DNA of 58,261 bases from CAYJPA01 sp964371945 (GTDB lineage: Bacteria > Chloroflexota > Chloroflexia > Thermomicrobiales > UBA6265). The DNA lies in assembly GCA_964371945.1 (NCBI GenBank), contig CAYJPA010000029.1:1-58261 (forward strand), in the 5' to 3' direction. A model generated the notes under the pieces. The model saw nothing but the letters and a program-made list of their open reading frames with translations, was not told where the DNA came from and did not search any database. Below are positions 1-9,421 of the stretch, piece after piece (within the stretch, counting starts at the first letter, position 1; the number at the start of each line of letters is the position of its first letter). The position numbers and the translations under genes were made by a program.

Positions 1-120
1 GGGTAAGGGAGTGAGGTGGCGAGAGGGTAAGGGGGTAAGGGAGTGAGGCGGCGAGAGGGTAAGGGGGTAAGGGAGTGAGGCGGCGAGAGGGTAAGGGGAT
101 AAGGCGGCGAGGGGGTAAGG
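1..120. repeat. G-rich tandem repeat with strict 8-bp period
   Basis: The first 120 bases consist of fifteen consecutive 8-mers, almost all GGGTAAGG, GAGTGAGG or CGGCGAGA (with single-base variants), arranged mostly as a 32-bp higher-order unit (25-56 and 57-88 are identical). The array runs off the left window edge, so its full length is unknown. Runs of GGG spaced by a few bases could form a G-quadruplex on this strand. No ORF of note uses it. The unit is too short and there are no unique spacers, so it is not a CRISPR. Confidence 0.9.
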
Positions 121-142
121 CGCAGCAATGATGCCGCCCAAC

Positions 143-197
143 GTCGTAGGCGCGGGACCTGTGCCCGCGCGTCGACCCGCGGGTCGACGAGATGCCC
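143..197. repeat. Dispersed double-hairpin repeat, copy 1
   Basis: Two adjacent hairpins. The first has arms GCGCGGG (150-156) and CCCGCGC (164-170) around the loop ACCTGTG. The second is a perfect 18-bp palindrome at 171-188. It is followed by ACGAGATGCCC. The copy at 11991-12045 has the same loop but different, still complementary arms. Single-hairpin relatives lie at 1268, 13491, 15029 and 48141. Confidence 0.8.
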
Positions 198-287
198 AAA
201 GACGCCTGGTGTTCGCTCAGAGAAGTGCAAGCGGCTAGTGAGCGGGAACGAGATGCCCGGCGCGATCAAACAGGCTAATCGTGGTTC

Positions 288-668
288 CTAGATGACGATT
301 TTCCAATACGAATCTTTGCGGGTGATGAGACCGTTGCGAAATTCCCAGTGGTCGCAACCGCGAACCTCGATCCGCTCGCCCGCGGTCGTCGTCCCGGTCA
401 GCAACCATTCGGAAACGCCCCGGTCACCGCAAACGAAGTGGCGATCCTCAGAATAGTGGACGTCGGGGATGCCGGCAAAGCGGCTGGCCAGTCCCTCACG
501 GACGGCTGCCCTGCCTTCGAGGCGCGTTCCCCAGGGATGCGGTCCGCGCGGTATTTCGAGCACGGCGTCGTCGGCGAAGTGGGCCATGATGGCGTCGAGG
601 TCGTGGCGATTGAATGCTTCCAGGACGTGCTCCAACGCTTCGAGATTGGCCGTGTGCGCGGCTGTCAT
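288..668 (-). CDS. SnoaL-like/NTF2-fold protein
   Basis: A 126-residue protein that fills a single NTF2-like (SnoaL) domain: an N-terminal helix (AFNRHDLDAIMAHFADDAV), a variable middle, and the typical closing strands (GCDHWEFRNGLITRKDSYWK). Such proteins form cone-shaped barrels that bind or isomerise small hydrophobic molecules, but the substrate cannot be read from the sequence. The ATG is preceded by an AGGAGGGG-like purine run. It stands alone on the minus strand; the next recognisable gene upstream is a decayed secreted protein. Assignment to the fold is firm, function is open. Confidence 0.8.
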   Translation of the reverse strand: MTAAHTANLEALEHVLEAFNRHDLDAIMAHFADDAVLEIPRGPHPWGTRLEGRAAVREGLASRFAGIPDVHYSEDRHFVCGDRGVSEWLLTGTTTAGERIEVRGCDHWEFRNGLITRKDSYWKIVI

Positions 669-732
669 CTTGTCCCCTCCTCATCGTCCGCATGATGCAA
701 ACGTGGAGATGGTACCGCGAGTCGGCCGGTCG

Positions 733-1069
733 TCAACCGCTGGCGATGAAGTTGCCGTCGGGGTTCGCGTCGATGTCGAGGTCATTGTGGGGGTTAGGGT
801 TGCCGCCTGTGTTACAGCGCACCGCTGGCGACCAGTGCGGTCCTTCGCGAGAGAATTGTTCGAGCAGCAATCGCCCGGCCCGGACAGATCCGGCCGCCGG
901 CCCGGCAGGCGGCCGCGGCCTCGCCGCGGGTCGAGCGAAGCGGATTCTCGTTTGGGACGCCGACGCCGAGCGCAAGACCGGGCGCGCCGATCGCGCGTCG
1001 GACCAGTTGACGCCTTGTTTGCGTGGTTGCGGGATCGCGAGCAAGCTGGTCGAACGTGGGTCCATCCAT
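733..1069 (-). pseudogene. Decayed Tat-exported cysteine-rich protein
   Basis: Starting at 1069 the reading frame gives MDGPTFDQLARDPATTQTRR followed by a hydrophobic stretch, the usual start of a Chloroflexota family of twin-arginine, cysteine-rich secreted proteins. The cysteine-rich part is spread over three frames: CRAGGRICPG in frame 0, then GDCCSNNSLAKDRTGRQRC in another, then CNTGGNPNPHNDLDIDANP in the third, ending at 733. Two single-base losses would explain this. No single open frame carries the whole domain, so I call it a pseudogene. Family recognition is from memory of the N-terminal and knottin-like pattern; a sequencing error is possible but would have to occur twice. Confidence 0.55.
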
Positions 1070-1267
1070 GGGGTCATCTTTTGAGTGATCGTGGAAACAA
1101 TTCGTTTCATCAATAGGTTTGACAAAATCGTAGATCGCTCAATGCCTGGAACCATGGGGTAAACACCGTATTCGTTTTACGAAGGTATGCGTATTTTTGA
1201 ACTGGGCGTGTGACGGAAGCGATCTCCACTGGAGAGAGCGCTCAAATCCGCGGTCGTCTCCATCGGG

Positions 1268-1309
1268 TAGGGGCAGACCGCCGTGTCTGCCCTTGTCGCG
1301 GACCGCGAC
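1268..1309. repeat. Dispersed hairpin repeat, GTAGGGGC type
   Basis: GTAGGGGCAGAC opens a hairpin with arms GGGCAGAC (1271-1278) and GTCTGCCC (1285-1292), followed by a second one, GTCGCG (1295-1300) with CGCGAC (1304-1309). It lies in the 400-bp gene-free stretch between the decayed secreted protein and the SEC-C gene; apart from this I see nothing coding in 1070-1472. It shares the GTAGGGGC lead with the copies at 15029 (inverted) and 48141. Confidence 0.7.
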
Positions 1310-1472
1310 GCGTGCATGTGTCAAGCGTTGTCAAAACCCATTTGTCAGTTTGCCGGCGGGCGAACGAGGGTCAACACGGAGGTTGATCCCTACAGGGAAT
1401 CTTCGCGTCACATACAAGGAGGGTTGCGAGGATCTGTTCCGAGATGTACCTCTCGTCCGATTCGGCCGTCAA

Positions 1473-3026
<1,554 letters not shown>

Positions 3027-3112
3027 GCGGGGCTTCTTTCTTGAGGTTCGACCGTTGCCGCAGGCCGGCGATTATCATGCTATCGCGTCGCGTCAAGTTC
3101 AACTTAAGCAGG

Positions 3113-3141
3113 CGAGCCTGGACCGAAACGGCCCAGGCTCG
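3113..3141 (-). terminator. Hairpin after the coxL-type gene
   Basis: Arms CGAGCCTGG (3113-3121) and CCAGGCTCG (3133-3141), with an inner CCG-AAA-CGG extension, lie just beyond the stop of the leftward gene ending at 3168. The T-run on the minus strand is weak, so it may be a transcript-end stabiliser as much as an intrinsic terminator. Confidence 0.5.
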
Positions 3142-3167
3142 TCGCGATGATCTCTTTTGGTGAGCCG

Positions 3168-5519
3168 CTAGTCCGCGGCAGTTGCCGTCGTCGAAGAGCC
3201 GATCTCCCTCCAGAGTTTTTCGGCGGTGAAGGGAATGTCGAGATGGGTGATGCCCCACGGTTCGAGCGCGTCGATCACCGCGTTGGTCAGCGCCGGAGTT
3301 GAGCCGATCGTGGCGGCTTCGCCGATGCCCTTCGCGCCGAGCGGGTTGATGAAGGTCGTGGTCGTGGTGTGATGCGTTTCGAACATCGGGAATGACGTCG
3401 CCTTGGGCACGGCGTAGTCGTTGAGCGTGCCCGTGATCAGCTCGCCGCTGGTGTCGTAATGCAGTTCTTCCCAGAGCACCTGACCCATCCCCTGGGCCAA
3501 TCCGCCGTGCACCTGTCCCGTCACCAGCATCGGACTAATGATGTTCCCGCAGTCGTCGACCGACACATAGCGCAAGATCTTGACTTCGCCCGTTTCGGGG
3601 AAGAGCTCGACCACCGCGATGTGCGCGCCGAAGGGGAAGGTTTCGTCGGCCGGCTTGAAGAAATCGGTTGACGACAGACCGATCTCGATCTCGTCCGGCA
3701 TGTCCCCGCTATAGGCCTTGGCCGCGATGTCGCCGAGCGACAGTCCGGTCGAGGGCGTTCCCTTGACTTGATACTTGCCATCGACCAGTTCGATATCTTC
3801 GACCGCGGCTTCCAGCATATACGCGGCGATCCGGCTCGCCTTTTCCTTGATCTTGTTGAGCGACAGCACCAGAGCGGCGCCGCCGACAGCGAGTCCGCGG
3901 CTGCCCATTGTGCCGTTACCCTGCGGGGTATTGCCGGTGTCGCCGTGGTGGACCTGGACGCGATCGTAGTCGGCGCCGATGTAGTCGGCCGCGATCTGCG
4001 CGAAGGTCGTCTCCTGGCCCTGGCCGTGGGGTGAAACACCGGTGAAGATGGATACGTCGCCACTCGGTTCGATCCGGACGGTCGAGCTGTCGTATGGGCC
4101 GAAACCGCAAATCTCGACGTAAGAGGCAACGCCGATGCCGAGGTAGCGACCCTGCTTGCGGGCGGCGGCTTGCTCGGCCCGGAGTTTGTCGTAACCGACA
4201 ACGTCGAGCGCTTTGGTCAGCGGTTTGTTGTACTCGCCAGTGTCGTAGTTCTCGCCTGAGAGCGTGGTGTACGGGAACTGGTCGGGCGGGATGAAGTTGA
4301 CTCGTCGAACCTCGGCAGGATCAAGACCGCCCTTGTCGGCGATCAGGTCCATCACCCGCTCGAGGTAGAACGCTGCTTCGGGACGGCCTGCGCCGCGATA
4401 GGCGCCGTTGGCCATCGTGTTGGTGTAGACGCCGGTGACCTTGTAGTCGAGGTTGGGCACGACATAGGGGCCGGTCGACATCACCCAGGTGCACCAGGCG
4501 AGGTCGAGCGCTTTCGGGTAGGCGCCAGAGTCGAGCAGCACGCGGGCTTTCAGCGCGGTGATGCGGCCGTTGGCATCGGCGCCGGCTTCGAACTCAGACC
4601 ACTGATTGCGCCCGTGGTTGGTGACCAGGAAATTCTCGCTCCGCGTTTCCATCCATTTGACCGGCCGCTTGAGCATCATCGCGGCTGCCGAAACGACGAA
4701 TTCCTCGGGGTAGGCGCCGATTTTGCAGCCGAAACCCCCGCCGACTTCAGGCGCGATGCACCGGACTTGGCTCTGCGAGAGTCCCAGCGATTCGGCGATC
4801 GAATTGCGGTTCCAGTGCGGCGCCTGGGTCGACGACCAGAAGGTGAGTCCCTGGGTCATCGCGTCCGGCGCGGCGACGATGCCACGCGGCTCCATTGGCA
4901 TGGGATGGCATCGAGGAGAACGGATGCTGGCTTTGATCTGGATCGCGGCCGATGCCAATGCGCTTTCGACATCGCCATGGACCGTGGATTCGACGACCGA
5001 GATGTTGTTTTTGACTTCGTCGTAGAGCCGTGGGGCGCCATCTTTGGCGGCCTCGTATGGATCGACAACGGCTTCGAGCGGCTCCCAATCGACCTCGACC
5101 AGCGCGGCGACATCCTCGGCCAGCGTGGCGGTATCGGCGATGACCGCTGCGACCGCCTCGCCGACGTAACGGACCTTGACATCGGCGAGCGGAAGCACAT
5201 CCGGCACCGGGATCGAGGCGTCTTCGGCAGCCTCTTCGCTCGCGTCTTCGCCGGTTTCGCCGCCAGTCGGTTCCATGTAGAAGTTCTTGAGCACTTTCTT
5301 GAGATCGGCAGCGGTTATTACCGCGTGAACGCCCGGTACGGCGAGGGCCGCGGAACCGTCGATGCCGTTGATCTTGGCGTGCGCATAGGGGCTGCGGACA
5401 AAGGCCATGCAGACCAGGCCGGGGAGTTTGAGATCGTCGACATAGGTCGAGGATCCGGTGATCAGCCGGGGATCTTCTTTACGGCGGACGGTTGCTCCAA
5501 CGTAACTGCTCAACACCAT
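3168..5519 (-). CDS. Molybdenum hydroxylase large subunit, CoxL-like (form II type)
   Basis: A 783-residue xanthine dehydrogenase/CO dehydrogenase-family large subunit that would bind molybdopterin cytosine dinucleotide and oxidise a small carbon or aldehyde substrate. Visible family signatures are EVGGGFGCK (residues 258-266), AYRGAGR (373-379) and the catalytic-glutamate motif GIGE (E734). AYRGAGR rather than AYRCSFR places it with form II/aldehyde-oxidase-like subunits, so CO as substrate is doubtful. I start at 5519 because an AAGGAG lies upstream and the sequence MVLSSYVGATVRRKEDPRL matches the family start; the frame stays open to 5573. The medium (FAD) and small (2Fe-2S) subunits normally encoded beside it are absent here. 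Confidence 0.9.
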   Translation of the reverse strand: MVLSSYVGATVRRKEDPRLITGSSTYVDDLKLPGLVCMAFVRSPYAHAKINGIDGSAALAVPGVHAVITAADLKKVLKNFYMEPTGGETGEDASEEAAEDASIPVPDVLPLADVKVRYVGEAVAAVIADTATLAEDVAALVEVDWEPLEAVVDPYEAAKDGAPRLYDEVKNNISVVESTVHGDVESALASAAIQIKASIRSPRCHPMPMEPRGIVAAPDAMTQGLTFWSSTQAPHWNRNSIAESLGLSQSQVRCIAPEVGGGFGCKIGAYPEEFVVSAAAMMLKRPVKWMETRSENFLVTNHGRNQWSEFEAGADANGRITALKARVLLDSGAYPKALDLAWCTWVMSTGPYVVPNLDYKVTGVYTNTMANGAYRGAGRPEAAFYLERVMDLIADKGGLDPAEVRRVNFIPPDQFPYTTLSGENYDTGEYNKPLTKALDVVGYDKLRAEQAAARKQGRYLGIGVASYVEICGFGPYDSSTVRIEPSGDVSIFTGVSPHGQGQETTFAQIAADYIGADYDRVQVHHGDTGNTPQGNGTMGSRGLAVGGAALVLSLNKIKEKASRIAAYMLEAAVEDIELVDGKYQVKGTPSTGLSLGDIAAKAYSGDMPDEIEIGLSSTDFFKPADETFPFGAHIAVVELFPETGEVKILRYVSVDDCGNIISPMLVTGQVHGGLAQGMGQVLWEELHYDTSGELITGTLNDYAVPKATSFPMFETHHTTTTTFINPLGAKGIGEAATIGSTPALTNAVIDALEPWGITHLDIPFTAEKLWREIGSSTTATAAD

Positions 5520-5649
5520 GGTGTCGTCACCACTCCTTGCCATTAGGTGCGCGGTCGCCGACGACCGGCACAATCGATCTCGGGACTGAACCTCATTGTA
5601 CCCGCGAGCACGGCAGCCGTCTTCTGGGGCAAGAGATCACCGCAACCCT

Positions 5650-5707
5650 GTAGCCGCGAATCTATTGCGCTCGCAACAAAAACGGGCGCAATAAATTACG
5701 CGGCTAC
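5650..5707. promoter_or_regulatory. 58-bp interrupted palindrome upstream of the coxL-type gene
   Basis: Outer arms GTAGCCGCG (5650-5658) and CGCGGCTAC (5699-5707) enclose inner arms ATTGCGC (5664-5670) and GCGCAAT (5686-5692). It sits between the terminator of the regulator gene and the start of the coxL-type gene, so an operator or a leader structure for the latter is plausible. No protein binding is known. Confidence 0.5.
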
Positions 5708-5718
5708 TCGTCAGACAC

Positions 5719-5753
5719 AAAAAAACCGCCGGGTCATTTGACCCGGCGGTTTT
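5719..5753. terminator. Strong bidirectional intrinsic terminator
   Basis: A perfect 10-bp stem, CCGCCGGGTC (5726-5735) with GACCCGGCGG (5740-5749), loop ATTT, flanked by A7 on the left and T4 on the right. On the minus strand it ends the response-regulator transcript with a run of T after the stem. Confidence 0.9.
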
Positions 5754-5776
5754 GAATTGCGACGTGTGATTGCCGT

Positions 5777-6532
5777 TTAGCGTGAGCGATCGGTAATCGT
5801 AGTCAGTGACTGCCCCGGTGCGGTTGCCCCGTTGCGGCCCGTTGGCATGCTGTCGTCGATCGAAAGCCACCCACGTTTGAGCGCGGTGACGACGGCCTGC
5901 GTGCGGTCGTTCACGGCCAACTTACGCAGAATCGAAGTCACGTGATTTTTGACCGTCTGCGCGCTGATGCCGAGGGCATACCCGATTTCGGCATTGGTCA
6001 AACCGTCGGAGACTTTCTTCAGGATTTCGAGCTCGCGGTCAGTCAACGGCGCGAACGCGCTGGTCGGCGCAAGCTCGCTGGCCGTGGCCGAACGGAATTG
6101 CTCGAGCACCCGGGCGGCGACATACGGCTTGTCGAGCAATTGCTCGTTGATCACGTATTCGCCGGTGGCGGAGCGCTTGATGAGCTGAATGAGCTTGGTC
6201 TCTTCGATGTCCTGTCCACAGTAGGCGGAAGCCCCGGCGCGGATCGCCGCGAAGAGCTCATCGTCACTTTCGGACGCCGCGACCACGATCGTCGCAATCG
6301 ATGGATACCGGCGGCGGAACTCGGTCGCGGCGGAAAGTCCTGGCGCATCTTGCAGCGTCGTGCCAACCAAGACGACGTCCGGCAGGTGCTCATCGGCAAG
6401 ACGATAGCCCTCGTCCCCACTCGATGCCGCGGCGATGACCTCGGTGGAATCGTCGATCGCCAGGCAGCCAGCCAGACCCCGGCGAAAGAGAGGCTCTCGC
6501 TCGACGATAAGAACTCGGATCACTTCGCTCAT
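5777..6532 (-). CDS. LuxR/NarL-type regulator with degenerate receiver
   Basis: A 251-residue protein with a receiver-like domain (about 1-120) and a LuxR-type helix-turn-helix (about 177-235, TDRELEILKKVSDGLTNAEI ... TVKNHVTSILRKL). The start at 6532 has AAAGGG six bases upstream; the frame extends to 6634. In the receiver the phospho-acceptor Asp is replaced by G57 (VVLVGTTL), one of the two N-terminal acidic residues is Arg (V10-E11-R12), and the conserved Lys is Q107 (YCGQD). It should therefore not be phosphorylated in the normal way. No histidine kinase gene is adjacent. The DNA targets are unknown. Confidence 0.9.
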   Translation of the reverse strand: MSEVIRVLIVEREPLFRRGLAGCLAIDDSTEVIAAASSGDEGYRLADEHLPDVVLVGTTLQDAPGLSAATEFRRRYPSIATIVVAASESDDELFAAIRAGASAYCGQDIEETKLIQLIKRSATGEYVINEQLLDKPYVAARVLEQFRSATASELAPTSAFAPLTDRELEILKKVSDGLTNAEIGYALGISAQTVKNHVTSILRKLAVNDRTQAVVTALKRGWLSIDDSMPTGRNGATAPGQSLTTITDRSR

Positions 6533-6706
6533 CGCTAACCCTTTCGATACCAGGAGCAGAACGCTACAGGACTGTTCGAAACCACGGTCTTGAATCGATG
6601 CAGGTGGCGCTGTCGCCGCCGTCTCGTGACCCAAATGTCCGAAATCGCTGCATCACGGGAACGGGAATGTCAGCTTCAGCGCGGCGAAGGTCACCTGACA
6701 AATGGG

Positions 6707-6735
6707 AGTGTACGGGCACCGCACATCGATCTCAA
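6707..6735 (-). promoter_or_regulatory. Sigma-70-type promoter for the response-regulator gene
   Basis: On the minus strand: TTGAGA (6735-6730), 17-bp spacer, TACACT (6712-6707). The predicted transcript starts near 6700 and runs into the regulator gene at 6532. Confidence 0.5.
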
Positions 6736-6824
6736 CCGGACAAAAGTCACTTGTACCTATCCGCACAGGCTGAAACGGATCGTAACGCACTTATCCGCAA
6801 GACTATTGGGTCATTCCGATGCTC

Positions 6825-7607
6825 TCAAGTACCCACGGATAGGAGATTGGTCATAGTGTAGAAACCGGGGGACGCGTTATGAATGAACTTAGCCGCCCGA
6901 ACAGCCCCCAGGGCGAATGTGCGCCGGCTGAACGCCCGGTGGATAACCTGAATCTCTTCGCCCTCATCGCTGAAGATCACGGTGTGCTCGCCGGCGTTTC
7001 CTCCTCCCCGGACCGAATGGATGCCGATCTCTCCCGGCGTCCGCGGCGAAATCCCGCGCCGGCCGTAAACGGCGTGATTCTCGAGCGGCCGTTCCGTTGC
7101 CGACGCGATCGCCTCTGCCAGAACAAGGGCTGTCCCCGAGGGCGAATCGGCCTTGTGGCGGTGATGTGCCTCGACAATCTCGATGTCATATCCGTCGAGC
7201 GCGCGCACGAGGCCTGGGAGAACACTCAACAAGGAGTTAAGCCCGATGCTCATGTTCCGTGCATAGAAAATCGACGTCTTCGCCGAAAGCACATGCAGTT
7301 GGTCCGTTTGGTCGGTGGACAGCCCCGTTGCTCCCGCTACCAGGCGACGACTATGCTCGGCACACCATTGACCGTGCGTGATAGTCGATTCCGGCGTTGT
7401 GAAATCGATCAGTACATCGAAATCGTCCTTGATCTCGGACAAGTTGCGAACGACTGGCAGGCCGGCGCCAATCGAAAACCTCGATTCGACCGTGGCGCCC
7501 GGCCGCATGGTTCCCGCGACCACCTGAACCACGGGATCGGCCAACGCGACCTCAAGAATCTCGCGGCCCATTCGACCTCCGACGCCCGCGATCGCGATCC
7601 GTACCAT
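6825..7607 (-). CDS. dapB: 4-hydroxy-tetrahydrodipicolinate reductase
   Basis: A 260-residue DapB, the cytosolic NAD(P)H-dependent second committed step of lysine/diaminopimelate synthesis. The Rossmann motif GVGGRMGREI (residues 7-16) and the substrate motif EAHHRHKADSPSGTA are both complete. The ATG at 7607 has GAAGGAG eight bases upstream. It follows dapA on the same strand with a 99-bp gap that holds a hairpin, so the two are very likely one transcript under the T-box further upstream. Confidence 0.97.
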   Translation of the reverse strand: MVRIAIAGVGGRMGREILEVALADPVVQVVAGTMRPGATVESRFSIGAGLPVVRNLSEIKDDFDVLIDFTTPESTITHGQWCAEHSRRLVAGATGLSTDQTDQLHVLSAKTSIFYARNMSIGLNSLLSVLPGLVRALDGYDIEIVEAHHRHKADSPSGTALVLAEAIASATERPLENHAVYGRRGISPRTPGEIGIHSVRGGGNAGEHTVIFSDEGEEIQVIHRAFSRRTFALGAVRAAKFIHNASPGFYTMTNLLSVGT

Positions 7608-7635
7608 CGACGCTGCTCCTTCTTCGATTTGAGGC

Positions 7636-7682
7636 GGCCGGGGAAGCGGACCATCCGCCTGTGGGCGAAAACTTCCCCGGCC
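7636..7682 (-). promoter_or_regulatory. Compound hairpin between dapA and dapB
   Basis: Arms GGCCGGGGAAG (7636-7646) and CTTCCCCGGCC (7672-7682) enclose a smaller hairpin GCGGA-CCA-TCCGC. There is no T-run, so it is more likely to shield mRNA ends or adjust dapB expression than to end transcription. Confidence 0.5.
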
Positions 7683-7706
7683 TGATGTGCAATCGAACGC
7701 GCCGCC

Positions 7707-8615
7707 TTAGGCCGCTGCGAGCTCCGCGAACCCCCACTCCTGCAGAGCGGCCGCGAGCTTGTGACGATTGGTCTCCGCCAGATCGGTCAAAGGCAGGCGA
7801 AGCTCACCGGTGCATAGACCGAGCATCGAGGCGGCGGTCTTGACGGCGGTCGGATTGTTCTCCAGGAACATCGCCCGGCAGAGATCGAACAATCGCTGAT
7901 GAACCGATCGTGCGGCCGAGTAGTTGCCGTTGAGCGCGTGCGTGACCAGGTTCGACACGGCGTCGGGCACAATGTTCGACACGACCGAGATCGCCCCGTG
8001 GCCGCCGACGGCCATGATCGGCAGGGTCAGCGAATCGTCGCCCGAGAGAATGGTGAAATCCGACGGCGCGCCGAGGGCGATCTGGCTGACCTGATCGAGC
8101 GAGCCGCTTGCTTCCTTGATGCCAACGACGGTCGGGATTTCGGCGAGCCGCAGCACGGTCTCCGGCGCCAGGTTGACGCCGGTGCGTCCGGGCACGTTGT
8201 AGAGGATGATCGGGAGATCGGTCGCTTCCGCCACCGCCGCAAAGTGGCGGTACATGCCTTCCTGGGTCGGCTTGTTGTAATAGGGAACGACGACCAACGC
8301 GGCGGTCGCGCCGGAACGGGCGGCGTGGACCGTGTGATCGATCGCGCAGCGGGTGTCGTTTGAACCGGTGCCGGCTATGACGGGTACGCGGTCCATCGTT
8401 TGGTCGATCACGATATCGACCACGCGGTTGTGCTCTTCGATCGTCATGGTCGCTGCTTCGCCGGTGGTGCCGCAGGGCACCAGACCGCTGATGCCGCCCT
8501 GGATTTGAAACTCGATCATCCCGCGCAGGGCGCGCTCATCGATCTCGCCATCGCGAAACGGGGTGACCAACGCGGTATAGGCGCCAGCAAATCGTGGTGT
8601 GGTAAACGCGGTCAT
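7707..8615 (-). CDS. dapA: 4-hydroxy-tetrahydrodipicolinate synthase
   Basis: A 302-residue class I aldolase-fold enzyme that condenses pyruvate with aspartate semialdehyde at the entry to lysine synthesis. The Schiff-base lysine is K167 (GIKEAS), the proton-relay tyrosine Y139 (YNVPGRTG), and the substrate loop CGTTGEA (48-54) is intact. The ATG has AAGGAG seven bases upstream. It is the first gene after a T-box leader with a lysine specifier, which fits its position as the pathway entry. Confidence 0.97.
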   Translation of the reverse strand: MTAFTTPRFAGAYTALVTPFRDGEIDERALRGMIEFQIQGGISGLVPCGTTGEAATMTIEEHNRVVDIVIDQTMDRVPVIAGTGSNDTRCAIDHTVHAARSGATAALVVVPYYNKPTQEGMYRHFAAVAEATDLPIILYNVPGRTGVNLAPETVLRLAEIPTVVGIKEASGSLDQVSQIALGAPSDFTILSGDDSLTLPIMAVGGHGAISVVSNIVPDAVSNLVTHALNGNYSAARSVHQRLFDLCRAMFLENNPTAVKTAASMLGLCTGELRLPLTDLAETNRHKLAAALQEWGFAELAAA

Positions 8616-8965
8616 TGAAATGCTCCTTCATCTGTACGAAACGTCGTCAGTTGGTAAGGGGCCCGATGTGGCGTCCCTGGTCAAGGTCAACGAGTTGAAC
8701 ATTCGAACCGAGTTTCCAATCGAGACCGCGTTGTTCGTTGCGCTCGGCGTCCACATCGAGCCATCCCCGACGAAATTGCGCGGTATCTCGGGAAACCTGG
8801 GGTCGGCAACGGCGCCGCCGGCGATTTACGCCGGGACGCCTATGGCTTTGCCTTGTACGAATCGGAAGCGAAATCGAAGTCACGACATGGCAACTGGTAC
8901 ATCTGTCACCCCCCGCGGCCGATTTCGGCCAATGCGAGACGCGACACCCACTGACGGGTCCGGAC
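8616..8965 (-). other. Long leader between T-box terminator and dapA, no clear gene
   Basis: About 350 bases separate the T-box terminator from the dapA start. In one minus-strand frame the last 40 codons (ending near 8647, with GWLDVDAERNEQRG and VDLDQGRHIGPLTN) look protein-like, but there is no ATG with a ribosome site and the frame is not open through a plausible start. It may be a remnant or a short leader ORF. I see nothing else. Confidence 0.35.
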
Positions 8966-9279
8966 AAAACAAAACCGCCGGCCCCGACTGGGGACGAGCG
9001 GTGTCTAGCCCGTGGTACCACCCCATTTCGCCGCCGAGCACACGTGCCGGCGGCCTTTGCCCGCATCGCGTGGAGCGATGACGGCTGCTCTGTAACGGGA
9101 GCATATTCGCCCTACTGGACGCCCCGTCGTCGCCTACTGAGACACATCGAGTGTCCGTTGGGGACGAAGCTCTGAGGTCTTATTCTCCGTCGATCGAGGT
9201 CCCGCTTTGCAGCTACCGCGGTTCTCTGGCCCAATCTCGCCGGATACTCGTCCTCGTCAATGCCTGCTTCTTCAGTTGT
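8966..9279 (-). promoter_or_regulatory. Class I T-box riboswitch with lysine (AAG) specifier
   Basis: Read on the minus strand. Stem I begins with GACGAGGACGAGTA (AGTA loop-E motif) and has the AG-bulge motif CCAGAGA and a distal loop containing GCTGCAAA. GAGG pairs with CCTC and TCCG with CGGA, leaving GAATAAGA on the 3' side of the specifier loop; AAG at 9181-9179, followed by A, reads lysine. Stem III is GCCGCCG/CGGCGGC. The T-box proper, GGGGTGGTACCACG (9024-9011), contains the UGGU that pairs with tRNA NCCA. A GC-rich terminator stem then runs into TTTTGTTTT (8974-8966). Uncharged tRNA-Lys should favour the antiterminator and switch on dapA-dapB. Confidence 0.93.
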
Positions 9280-9285
9280 TGATTC

Positions 9286-9314
9286 AAATTACCAGCGGTC
9301 CCAGCTTGTGTCAA
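9286..9314 (-). promoter_or_regulatory. Promoter of the T-box-dapA-dapB transcript
   Basis: On the minus strand: TTGACA (9314-9309), 17-bp spacer, TAATTT (9291-9286). Transcription should start near 9279, a few bases before T-box stem I, which is the expected arrangement. Confidence 0.75.
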
Positions 9315-9421
9315 CGCATTCTGGCGGGCAATCGACCCGGACGATATGTGAAAGCTCATCGTCGCGGATCGAGGCCGAGGCAGATGCGCGAGCTCGTTTT
9401 GCGAGGTCCGAAGGCCCGCGG

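Noticed and set aside
1..120. CRISPR array
   Set aside because: Units are 8 bp and continuous, without spacers.
469..1116. Plus-strand open frame of 215 codons
   Set aside because: Arg/Pro-rich antisense translation over the SnoaL gene and the decayed secreted protein.
4614..5546. Plus-strand open frame (310 codons)
   Set aside because: Antisense shadow of the CoxL-type gene, with no family features.
8647..9066. Minus-strand frame of 139 codons before dapA
   Set aside because: Its start lies within the T-box and terminator; only the last 40 codons look coding, and no start supports them.
8960..9280. Lysine (L-box) riboswitch upstream of dapA
   Set aside because: The leader has T-box core, AG bulge and specifier loop; none of the lysine-aptamer pattern was seen.
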